From a virus: DNA of 37,345 nucleotides. Where the stretch lies: the IMG/VR virus record IMGVR_UViG_3300017917_004287, positions 1-37,345 of that record; one strand, 5' to 3'. The position numbers and the translations under genes are program-made. Below are positions 31,267 to 37,345 of this stretch, one piece after another (positions within the stretch are counted from its first letter, which is position 1; every line of letters starts with the position of its first letter). The notes under the pieces are model-generated. The model was not told the origin of the DNA. It searched no databases and saw nothing but the letters and a program-made list of their open reading frames with translations.

Positions 31267-33129
31267 TTAAGCGTTTCTAGGTTGAGGCACAGCAGGTGTA
31301 CCATAAGTAGTTAAAGCTAAAGGATCAGAAGCATCAGCTAAAGATATAAACCTTTGAGCCCCATATCCATTAGTAAACCCATAATCATCATTTGTATCTT
31401 GAGTACCCTGATTATTAGTAAATGTAAGATATTGTTTAGAAGGTATAAAATCTTGAATTGGTATAAAATTAAAAGATGATACTCTTATTATGTGAGGTAA
31501 TTGTTTCACTGTCTCATCTACCCCTCCAGCGGTATTTATTCCTATTTCCCAAGGTGAATCTTCTTGAATATCATAAGTTAAACCTGTTATAATACCTGGT
31601 TGTTCATAAACATATCCTCCAACGGTTAATTGAGCTATATTACCTCTCATATATCCTTGAGGACTATAGTCAGGAGCTAAAGTAGATGCTAAGTAGTTTA
31701 ACTTTTTATACATTGGAATAAGCTCTTCTTTTGATTGAGCCGCTACTGTCCAAGATAATGACATTTGTCTAGTAAAACCATTATAGGTGTAAAAGTTTTC
31801 TCCTCTACCTAAATATTTAAACGATGTCCAATCCGCTTGATAAGCATCAGACATTCCTCCTAAAAATGCTCTAAAATGTAAAAATGTTTTAAATGTAGGA
31901 GCACTATTATCAATAATAGCTATTCTAAAATCAACTAAATCAGTTAATTGAGAATCTTTACTAACTTGTTCACTTCTATATATTGGTACAGAATTTATTC
32001 TGTCTAAACCTGAAGGAGATGAACCTAATCCAGGGATTGTTGTTGGTGTGTAAACTGTGCCTCCATTAACATATCTAACTCCATTGTCATAATTAGCGTA
32101 ACTTTTACCTGCTCTTTGACCAGGGAATCCTAAGTTGGTTCTTTTTTCGTAGTTATTTGTAGTATAGTCTGGGGCTTCAGGTGTAGCTCCACTTTCAGTT
32201 GATGTTCTTCCATCTTGTTTTAGATTACCTGTTTGTTTTCTTAATAGTTTTCTAAAATCTTGTATATTAGGAGAAGCTATACCTCCCTCATTATTTGGGG
32301 AATTTTGAGCAGGTTGTTGAATTAAAGCAGAAAGAGGAGAAACAGAACTAAAAGGTCCAAAAGGATCAAAAGAAACAGGATCAAATGAAGTTAAGGTAGA
32401 CTCAAAAGGAGTATTAACTAAAGTAGAATTATAGACCCAAGTGTTGTTAGCAAAAGAAGAATTTTTACTAGGTTGTGATAAAAATGTTTTTGATGTTTTA
32501 GAATATCTTATACCTGTGTTTCCTACTCCTAATATAGAACCTGGTCCTCCAGTATATGTTAATACATTAATACCATTATTAAGCGTTATACCATTTCTTA
32601 CTATGGGTTGTTGTTCAATATTCGCTTCTAGTAAATTAATTAATCGGTTTACATCTTTTTTAGGATTAGTTGCTGTAGGTGTTACTCTAACACTATATAA
32701 ATTTTCATTATTAGCATAAGCACCTGTATCAGCAAATGGGTTTAAACCTTGTTTAACTAAATGACCACCAAAAGCTACTACACCCGCTTCAGTTAATGTG
32801 TTTAAAGGTGAATAACTGCCTTCATTTAAAATACCACTTGTTTGTGTACGAACAGCTGTGCGAGATAATAATTGTTGTTTAGCTGTAAATAAGATACCAT
32901 TTGGTGATTTAGTATCTTCAAACATTTTTGCTAAACGTTGAACATCAGCTGCTGTATCTCTTACAGCATTAATTCCACCTCTTAATAAAAAATCAGTTGT
33001 ACCTATATAAGGACCTATCCTATCAGGAATGGCAGTGGTGATGTATGGTTGTCCACTATCAGCACCTCCAATCCTGTCGTTCCCATATCTTAGGGACTTA
33101 AGGTCAGTTTTTAGGTTTATTAATCCCAT
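31267..33129 (-). CDS. Large tail/baseplate structural protein (620 aa)
   Basis: No single named domain is certain. The first half is G/S/T/N-rich and probably extended (MGLINLKTDLKSLRYGNDR, TPTTIPGLGSSPSGL). The segment MSLSWTVAAQSKEELIPMYKKLNYLASTLAPDY, followed by GYVYEQPGIITGLTYDIQEDSPWEIGI, resembles the fold of tube-like baseplate proteins (T4 gp48/gp54 style), in which similar strands wrap the tail tube end. Its stop is 2 nt before the LysM-like gene. Its start overlaps the repeat protein by 1 nt. It is likely the baseplate-tube connector, at moderate confidence. Confidence 0.6.
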   Translation of the reverse strand: MGLINLKTDLKSLRYGNDRIGGADSGQPYITTAIPDRIGPYIGTTDFLLRGGINAVRDTAADVQRLAKMFEDTKSPNGILFTAKQQLLSRTAVRTQTSGILNEGSYSPLNTLTEAGVVAFGGHLVKQGLNPFADTGAYANNENLYSVRVTPTATNPKKDVNRLINLLEANIEQQPIVRNGITLNNGINVLTYTGGPGSILGVGNTGIRYSKTSKTFLSQPSKNSSFANNTWVYNSTLVNTPFESTLTSFDPVSFDPFGPFSSVSPLSALIQQPAQNSPNNEGGIASPNIQDFRKLLRKQTGNLKQDGRTSTESGATPEAPDYTTNNYEKRTNLGFPGQRAGKSYANYDNGVRYVNGGTVYTPTTIPGLGSSPSGLDRINSVPIYRSEQVSKDSQLTDLVDFRIAIIDNSAPTFKTFLHFRAFLGGMSDAYQADWTSFKYLGRGENFYTYNGFTRQMSLSWTVAAQSKEELIPMYKKLNYLASTLAPDYSPQGYMRGNIAQLTVGGYVYEQPGIITGLTYDIQEDSPWEIGINTAGGVDETVKQLPHIIRVSSFNFIPIQDFIPSKQYLTFTNNQGTQDTNDDYGFTNGYGAQRFISLADASDPLALTTYGTPAVPQPRNA

Positions 33130-33449
33130 TAACGAGGAGGATTATCTAAATATTTGTTAGGAGTTCTACCATCTAAATCTAATTGTGATTTAGATAAACC
33201 TTCTGGGTATTTGGAAACTTTATTATATTCCAATGGCTTTTTTCCATTTAAATCCAATTGTGATTTAGCTAAACCTTCTTGATAACTAGAAACTTTATCA
33301 TACTCTAATGGTTTTTTCCCATCTAAATCTAATTGAGATGTTTTTAAACCATTTACATAATTAGAAGTTCCACTATATTTTTTAGGGGTACCACCATCAA
33401 CATTAGTTAATGTTGATCCTTGTGTTTGTAATTTATCTAAAAGATTCAT
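33129..33449 (-). CDS. Short tandem-repeat protein (106 aa)
   Basis: Built almost entirely of a 25-residue repeat: SQLDLDGKKPLEYDKVSSYQ starts one copy at residue 38, a second copy starts at residue 63, a partial third at 88 (SQLDLDGRTPNKY), and a diverged first unit precedes (DGGTPKKYSGTSNY). Residues 1-12 are a short hydrophobic lead-in. Located between the tape measure gene and a baseplate gene and coupled to the latter (TAATG). Repeat copy number could vary between related phages. Not recognised as a family. Confidence 0.7.
   Translation of the reverse strand: MNLLDKLQTQGSTLTNVDGGTPKKYSGTSNYVNGLKTSQLDLDGKKPLEYDKVSSYQEGLAKSQLDLNGKKPLEYNKVSKYPEGLSKSQLDLDGRTPNKYLDNPPR
33189..33338 (-). repeat. 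Two 75-bp tandem coding repeats
   Basis: Two adjacent 75-bp units (33264-33338 and 33189-33263) encode near-identical 25-residue repeats; a truncated third unit follows below 33189. Differences are mostly silent or conservative. Confidence 0.75.
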
Positions 33450-33469
33450 ATTCTGATTTATTATACATA

Positions 33470-35713
33470 TTAACTTGTAACACCTTCATTTAAAGCATAA
33501 GTATTCATTGCTGTTGCTGTGTTTAATTCTGTTGTTCCTAAATATATTTTAGGTCGATTATTTGACACCATTAGAATTTTTTCAAGTAATGCTACCATCT
33601 CATCTGTTCTACCTAATTTAGTACCGCCAGCTCCTACTACTGTATCTTCAGGAAGTGATTTAATTACATAGTCTTTAACAGGGATGACACCTTCTTTAAC
33701 AGCTTGTTTATCAATAATATCCCCAAGAAAACCACTCATAGCAAATCCACCTCCAGCTAAAGCAGTATTCACTACAGCTTGTTTTTCTTCTGATTTGTAT
33801 TTTTTATCATAGTTTTCTGCTATAGCTTTTCTTCTTTTAAAGAAATTTTCTGCTTCTTCTAATTTAGCTAATTCTTCAGAAGATAAATCAGATTTTTTAA
33901 CACCCTCTGTTTTAACTCTTTCATTAAAAGCTCCTATAATTTGTTTAGCTTCTTTTTCTTTTTGTTTTTCTAAAGCTTTTTCAAATCTTTCAGGTAATGA
34001 AAAAATAGAACCACCTTCAGATAAAGCATCAGCTAAAGCCTTTAATGATGTTGCTATTTTATCTAAAACCCCACCATTAACTAGATCAGTAAATATTTCT
34101 TTAGCTTGATCTAAAGCTAAATTAAATTTTTCTTGAGCATCTAGTCGTGTATTAGCAGATTTAATATCTGCTTCTGTTAATTTTCCTTCAGCTAATTTTT
34201 GAGCTAATCTATCTTGACCTGCTTCTTTAAACCTATTATATTGCTCTTTTTGGTTATTTAATATTAATTGTTCCTGTACAAGAACATCTGCTAATTCATC
34301 ACCAGTCATTCCTACCGCTTTAGCTAATGCTCTTTGTTGTATAGGTAATAATTTCTGGAATTCTGCTAATCCTCCTATGTTTTCAAGGGCGGCTTTAGTA
34401 GCTTCAACATAATCTCCTTGTAAAGCTAAGGCTCTAGCTCTATCTAAATTTAAATCTTTACCAGTTAATAATTCAGCTTCTAATTCAGCACTAATTGATT
34501 CTTCAAAATTTAATAAAGAATCAGATATTCCTTTAGTTTTTTCTAAAGTAGTGCCTAATTTATTAGCTTCTAAAGCGGCTTCAAATAAAGCTTTAGAACT
34601 ACCTTTAAAAGATATTAATAATTGACCACTAGTTTTAGAAGCTTGACTTAATATTTTTTGAGCACTAAATAAGTATTTATTTTGATTAGCATATTGAGCT
34701 ACTGTTTCATAAGCATTATCTAAAGCATCTGTGTTTTTTTCATTATTTACTTCAAAAATTTTATTTAAATTACTAGCCTCATCTGATGATAATTTTAATT
34801 CTTTGGTTAAAATAATTTGAGTATCTAATGCTTCTTTAGAATAAAGATTAGATAAAGCAGATAATTCAGAAAGTTCAGATTGGGCTTGATAGATTTCTTT
34901 AGTAAGTTTAAATTGAGTCTCAAGACTACCTTTAATAGACTTAAAATAACTATCAACACCTTGGGCTTCTTCTTTAGATATTTGAAGATTTCTTGATAAA
35001 GCAGTAATTCGTTTATCTGCTTCAAACATAGCTTCTACAAAAAACTTAGCTACTTTAATTATAGAAGTAATAATAGCTAAAGGATCTATTAAGTTTTTCG
35101 CTATAGATGAACCAATACCTTTAATACCTTCATTAAATACACTAAATTTTGTTGCTCCTTCTTCAGCTGTTTTCTTTTGTACTCTAGCTAAAACAGTTTC
35201 AGAATCAATTAATCCTCCTAAAACTGGAATTTTATTAATTCCTTTAATTATAGTACCTGTAGCTCCTAATTTTTTATTAAATTGGTCTGCTAATTTAGCT
35301 TGTTCTTTTAAATCAGCAACAAACTCATTTTCATAAGCTAAAGCTTGACTTAATTGTTCATTAGCCGCTTCATCAGTAATTAATCCTGCATTTTTAGCAA
35401 TATTAATTTGTTGTTGGATTGTAGCTACTTTAACTGTACGATCAAAAATTTGTTTTTCAATTTGAGCACGAGTTAAATTACCCGCTTTTAATCGTTCCTG
35501 ATTACTTAGTAATGTTGTACTAGTTCTAGCTAGGTTATTAATTCCTTTAGTGATATCACCAGTAATTGTTTTACTAAAAGTAGAAGTAGTGTCAAGAGCT
35601 TCTTTGAATATATCACTAATTTGTGAGGATATATTACGCAGAGCGTCTTCAACTATTTCAGCTGTTTCTACTGCTCTTCTTCTAACGTCTTCAGGATTAA
35701 GGTCTTTAGCCAT
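33470..35713 (-). CDS. Tail tape measure protein (747 aa)
   Basis: A long, mostly alpha-helical protein with A/E/K/L/I heptad-like runs and two hydrophobic patches (FFVEAMFEADKRITALS and IPVLGGLID); near the end GGGFAMSGFLGDIIDK looks like a membrane-active segment. It has the size, composition and place expected of a tape measure protein: directly downstream of the tail tube and gp26-like/chaperone genes and upstream of baseplate genes. At roughly 0.15 nm per residue this would give a tail near 110 nm. T4 gp29 is 590 aa, so the tail may be somewhat longer. An AATATTTATAA motif lies 4 nt before the ATG. Confidence 0.85.
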   Translation of the reverse strand: MAKDLNPEDVRRRAVETAEIVEDALRNISSQISDIFKEALDTTSTFSKTITGDITKGINNLARTSTTLLSNQERLKAGNLTRAQIEKQIFDRTVKVATIQQQINIAKNAGLITDEAANEQLSQALAYENEFVADLKEQAKLADQFNKKLGATGTIIKGINKIPVLGGLIDSETVLARVQKKTAEEGATKFSVFNEGIKGIGSSIAKNLIDPLAIITSIIKVAKFFVEAMFEADKRITALSRNLQISKEEAQGVDSYFKSIKGSLETQFKLTKEIYQAQSELSELSALSNLYSKEALDTQIILTKELKLSSDEASNLNKIFEVNNEKNTDALDNAYETVAQYANQNKYLFSAQKILSQASKTSGQLLISFKGSSKALFEAALEANKLGTTLEKTKGISDSLLNFEESISAELEAELLTGKDLNLDRARALALQGDYVEATKAALENIGGLAEFQKLLPIQQRALAKAVGMTGDELADVLVQEQLILNNQKEQYNRFKEAGQDRLAQKLAEGKLTEADIKSANTRLDAQEKFNLALDQAKEIFTDLVNGGVLDKIATSLKALADALSEGGSIFSLPERFEKALEKQKEKEAKQIIGAFNERVKTEGVKKSDLSSEELAKLEEAENFFKRRKAIAENYDKKYKSEEKQAVVNTALAGGGFAMSGFLGDIIDKQAVKEGVIPVKDYVIKSLPEDTVVGAGGTKLGRTDEMVALLEKILMVSNNRPKIYLGTTELNTATAMNTYALNEGVTS

Positions 35714-35717
35714 ATAT

Positions 35718-35728
35718 TATAAATATTA
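35718..35728 (-). promoter_or_regulatory. AATATTTATAA motif before the tape measure gene
   Basis: Minus-strand AATATTTATAA ending 4 nt before the ATG at 35713. Confidence 0.45.
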
Positions 35729-35735
35729 AAAGGCA

Positions 35736-36059
35736 TCATTTTTTAGATGCCTTTGTAACATATGTAGGTACTTGTACTTGTTTATTTTTAGAAGCTTCTT
35801 CTTTTACACTACCTTTAGTCCAACTGTCTTCATTTGGGTTTTTATTAGACTGATCATACCAGTCCTTTAATTTATGAAAAGTATAATTTCTTAACCAAAT
35901 AGGCATGTTATAAATTACATCATAACTATAACCACCTTGCCCATGAAATACTATTTCATGAATTTGATTAAATATAGATAATCTAAATTCAGAAGAATTA
36001 TTAAAAGTCAGGCCAAAAAAAGTTAAGATTAATAGGAATATCAATGTCCTCCTCAACAT
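35736..36059 (-). CDS. Tail assembly chaperone extension, probably reached by frameshift
   Basis: The informative part is SEFRLSIFNQIHEIVF through GQGGYSYDVIYNMPIWLRNYTFHKLKDWY, a compact domain with the MP-x-x-LR pattern of phage tail assembly/hub proteins. The frame opens at an ATG at 36059, but its first 20 residues (MLRRTLIFLLILTFFGLTF) overlap the end of the gp26-like gene in another frame and look like a shadow, and no other ATG precedes the domain. A +1 slip at 36001-36006 would join it to the gp26-like protein, giving a 331-aa fusion. Its position just before the tape measure gene matches the frameshifted gpG/gpGT pair of other tailed phages. Confidence 0.55.
   Translation of the reverse strand: MLRRTLIFLLILTFFGLTFNNSSEFRLSIFNQIHEIVFHGQGGYSYDVIYNMPIWLRNYTFHKLKDWYDQSNKNPNEDSWTKGSVKEEASKNKQVQVPTYVTKASKK
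36001..36006 (-). other. Candidate +1 programmed frameshift site (TTT-TAA)
   Basis: The gp26-like gene ends GAC TTT TAA with four T in a row. A tRNA-Phe on TTT can re-pair one base ahead on TTT, escape the slow stop codon and continue as AAT AAT TCT into the 35736 frame. A run of seven T lies 9 nt upstream and could also slip. Confidence 0.5.
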
Positions 36060-36732
36060 TATTAATCATTACTTTAGCTACTAAATCAACATCAGGAGAT
36101 ACTGATTTAATGTATGTTCTTAAAGCTCGTGAATCTGAAGCTAGTAAATAATTATCAATAAAATCTTTAATAGCTGTTTTATCTTCTTTACCATCAATAG
36201 AAACAATCTGATATTTTAATCTTGTTGTTACATCTGTAGATGAATCTTTATTAATCTTTTTTAAACCTTCAATTTCTTGTTTAATTTTTTCCTCATCTTT
36301 TTCATTTAAAAGTTTAAATTCAACTAATGTTCCTGAATTAGGAAGGGTAAAATTAAATGTACCTTTATTAGATATTAAGGAGTCATTAAATGGTTTATTT
36401 TCTAACTTACTTAAATCAACATTATATTCTGTTCCACCATAAGAAAAAGAGTAATCCTTACCATAACCTAAAACACGAGATGCTACTAAAATAGCGTTTT
36501 TATCTCCAGTTATTAGGTCTTTAATATCAAATTTACCTAAAGTTAATGATTCTAACAACTTATCTAACACAATACCTTTTGAAATAAAGTTTTGGTTTGA
36601 TAAAATGTCTTCTTCTTTAGCGGTCATGTACTTCATTTCAACCTTGCCGCTTCTTAAAATGTGGTCTGGGGGATAGACTAAACCTTTTGAGGGTAATTCT
36701 ACAACTTCTGTCGGAAACTTAAATTCGCTCAT
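36001..36732 (-). CDS. Baseplate hub / tail assembly chaperone protein, T4 gp26-like (243 aa)
   Basis: The opening FKFPTEVVELPSKGLVYP, then GKVEMKYMTAKEEDILSNQN and later LITGDKNAILVASRVLGYG follow the pattern of a family of T4-like phage proteins usually annotated as baseplate hub subunit or hub assembly proteins (gp26-like). The second half has a K/E-rich linker (LNEKDEEKIKQEIEGLKK) and ends DIPINLNFFWPDF. It sits between the tail tube and tape measure genes, the slot of the tail assembly chaperone in other tailed phages, and its stop lies in a possible +1 frameshift site. I am sure of the family pattern but less of the exact role. Confidence 0.68.
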   Translation of the reverse strand: MSEFKFPTEVVELPSKGLVYPPDHILRSGKVEMKYMTAKEEDILSNQNFISKGIVLDKLLESLTLGKFDIKDLITGDKNAILVASRVLGYGKDYSFSYGGTEYNVDLSKLENKPFNDSLISNKGTFNFTLPNSGTLVEFKLLNEKDEEKIKQEIEGLKKINKDSSTDVTTRLKYQIVSIDGKEDKTAIKDFIDNYLLASDSRALRTYIKSVSPDVDLVAKVMINNVEEDIDIPINLNFFWPDF

Positions 36733-36744
36733 AAACTTATTTTG

Positions 36745-36755
36745 TTATAAATATT
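36745..36755 (-). promoter_or_regulatory. AATATTTATAA motif before the gp26-like gene
   Basis: Minus-strand AATATTTATAA ending 12 nt before the ATG at 36732 and starting 4 nt after the T-tract of the tail tube terminator, as a late promoter restarting transcription would. Confidence 0.5.
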
Positions 36756-36759
36756 ATAG

Positions 36760-36790
36760 AAAAAAAGAAGCTCGCAAAAAATGCGAGCTC
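36760..36790 (-). terminator. Rho-independent terminator after the tail tube gene
   Basis: On the minus strand AGCTCGCA-TTTTT-TGCGAGCT gives a perfect 8-bp GC-rich stem, followed by TC and seven T. It is 23 nt after the tail tube stop. Tail tube protein is made in high amount, so separating it transcriptionally from the low-copy hub protein makes sense. Confidence 0.88.
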
Positions 36791-36813
36791 TTTCAATGGT
36801 AATTGTAATTTTA

Positions 36814-37302
36814 TTAAAAATTCAACACACAGTAATCTGGTTGAACGGTCATTGTAATGTTAATAGCTGTATCTACAGTATCCCAGTTATAATCACCAAA
36901 GTTAGCATCAGTAATTAATGCACCTTTAATAATCCATTCTGATACGATATCACCTACAGGTCCTAATACATCAAATGTTAAGTCTTTCTTATAGAAATCG
37001 CTGTAACCATCACGACCTGTTACTGATTCGTGGTGTAAACGTACCCATTCCATTACCGCCTGAGCTCCTGAAGGAGTAATAGGGTCAAATAATGTAAACT
37101 GAATAGGTCCCCAAGTAGTTTTACCTTTAACAAAGCGTTGAACGTTTATATGATTTAAAGGTACAGTACCTTGAGTTAAGTTTACAGCACCAACACCTTT
37201 AATCTCATACGCAGGTATACCGTCAATATACATAATGAATCGGTTAGCCTGTTTTGGTTCAAAGGCTGTGAAAAATATTTCGTTTGGATCTAATACTGCC
37301 AT
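36814..37302 (-). CDS. 19: Tail tube protein, T4 gp19-like
   Basis: A 162-aa protein (T4 gp19 is 163 aa). The opening MAVLDPNEIFFTAFEPKQ, NRFIMYIDGIPAYEIKG, then FVKGKTTWGPIQFTLFDPI and the final INITMTVQPDYCVLNF follow the tail tube pattern of conserved strands in contractile and siphovirus tubes. Hexameric rings of it stack to form the DNA channel inside the sheath. It ends at a strong terminator and is preceded by an AATATTTATAA motif 21 nt upstream of the ATG. The sheath gene (gp18) would be expected just outside the window. Confidence 0.93.
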   Translation of the reverse strand: MAVLDPNEIFFTAFEPKQANRFIMYIDGIPAYEIKGVGAVNLTQGTVPLNHINVQRFVKGKTTWGPIQFTLFDPITPSGAQAVMEWVRLHHESVTGRDGYSDFYKKDLTFDVLGPVGDIVSEWIIKGALITDANFGDYNWDTVDTAINITMTVQPDYCVLNF

Positions 37303-37323
37303 TTTATTTATTTATTTGTTTTG

Positions 37324-37334
37324 TTATAAATATT
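37324..37334 (-). promoter_or_regulatory. AATATTTATAA motif before the tail tube gene
   Basis: Minus-strand AATATTTATAA ending 21 nt before the ATG at 37302, followed by an A/T-rich leader with a repeated ATAA unit. Confidence 0.5.
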
Positions 37335-37345
37335 CTGTTTTTAAA

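Noticed and set aside
36745-36755. T4-type late promoter TATAAATA
   Set aside because: TATAAATA is present on the plus strand at these sites, which would direct transcription against all genes. Only the reverse orientation is consistent with gene direction, so I report it as a distinct motif.

Overview
This window is part of the genome of a lytic, T4-like contractile-tailed phage (myovirus) whose host is most likely a member of the Bacteroidetes (Flavobacterium-like). Every supported gene lies on the minus strand, packed with 1-8 nt overlaps or short gaps. The T4-type replication set is recognisable: clamp loader gp44, sliding clamp gp45, family B polymerase gp43, gp32-like single-strand binding protein, UvsX, 5'-3' exonuclease and DnaB/gp41-type helicase. 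It is followed by a tail module: tail tube gp19, chaperone/hub protein, tape measure and baseplate genes. The host guess rests on strong A+T richness, the near absence of Shine-Dalgarno sites, and seven promoter-like sites of the form YTTGG-N19-TAtnTTnn, which resemble the Bacteroidetes -33/-7 promoter. No integrase, tRNA or CRISPR array was seen, and no gene-free stretch exceeds 300 bases.

Layout in the direction of transcription (high to low coordinates). 37302-27433: late module with tail tube, strong terminator, gp26-like chaperone with a possible +1 frameshift partner, tape measure, a short repeat protein, baseplate proteins, a LysM-like wedge protein, and a hub protein with a C-terminal CHAP-type peptidoglycan hydrolase. 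27382-23198: a divergent family A DNA polymerase-like protein, two unknowns, gp32-like SSB and UvsX. 23158-17530: exonuclease, helicase, B12-dependent (class II) ribonucleotide reductase, and a membrane coiled-coil protein. 17453-9523: a 19-gene operon with its own promoter and terminator that carries a 7-deazaguanine DNA-modification pathway (FolE, QueD, QueE, a QueC-like protein, and the DNA transglycosylase DpdA) together with a purine phosphoribosyltransferase, two thioredoxin-like proteins, a hotdog thioesterase, a DNA-glycosylase-like protein and a dUTPase/dCTP deaminase-family enzyme. 9462-1: DNA polymerase, clamp, a complete GroES-GroEL pair, and the clamp loader flanked by two GIY-YIG homing endonucleases.

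How it fits together: FolE, QueD, QueE and the QueC-like enzyme would make a 7-deazaguanine base from GTP, and DpdA would exchange it for guanine in phage DNA, presumably as protection against host restriction. The freed guanine could be recycled by the phosphoribosyltransferase. The QueC-like protein lacks all the usual zinc cysteines, so the final modified base may not be the ordinary preQ0. Seven early/middle-type promoters sit before replication and metabolism operons, whereas a separate AATATTTATAA motif sits just before tail genes, both homing endonucleases and a few other genes and may mark late expression. The strongest items for follow-up are the modification operon with its altered QueC, the second (family A-like) polymerase beside a family B polymerase, the uniform promoter family including a merged terminator-promoter, and the putative +1 frameshift upstream of the tape measure gene.
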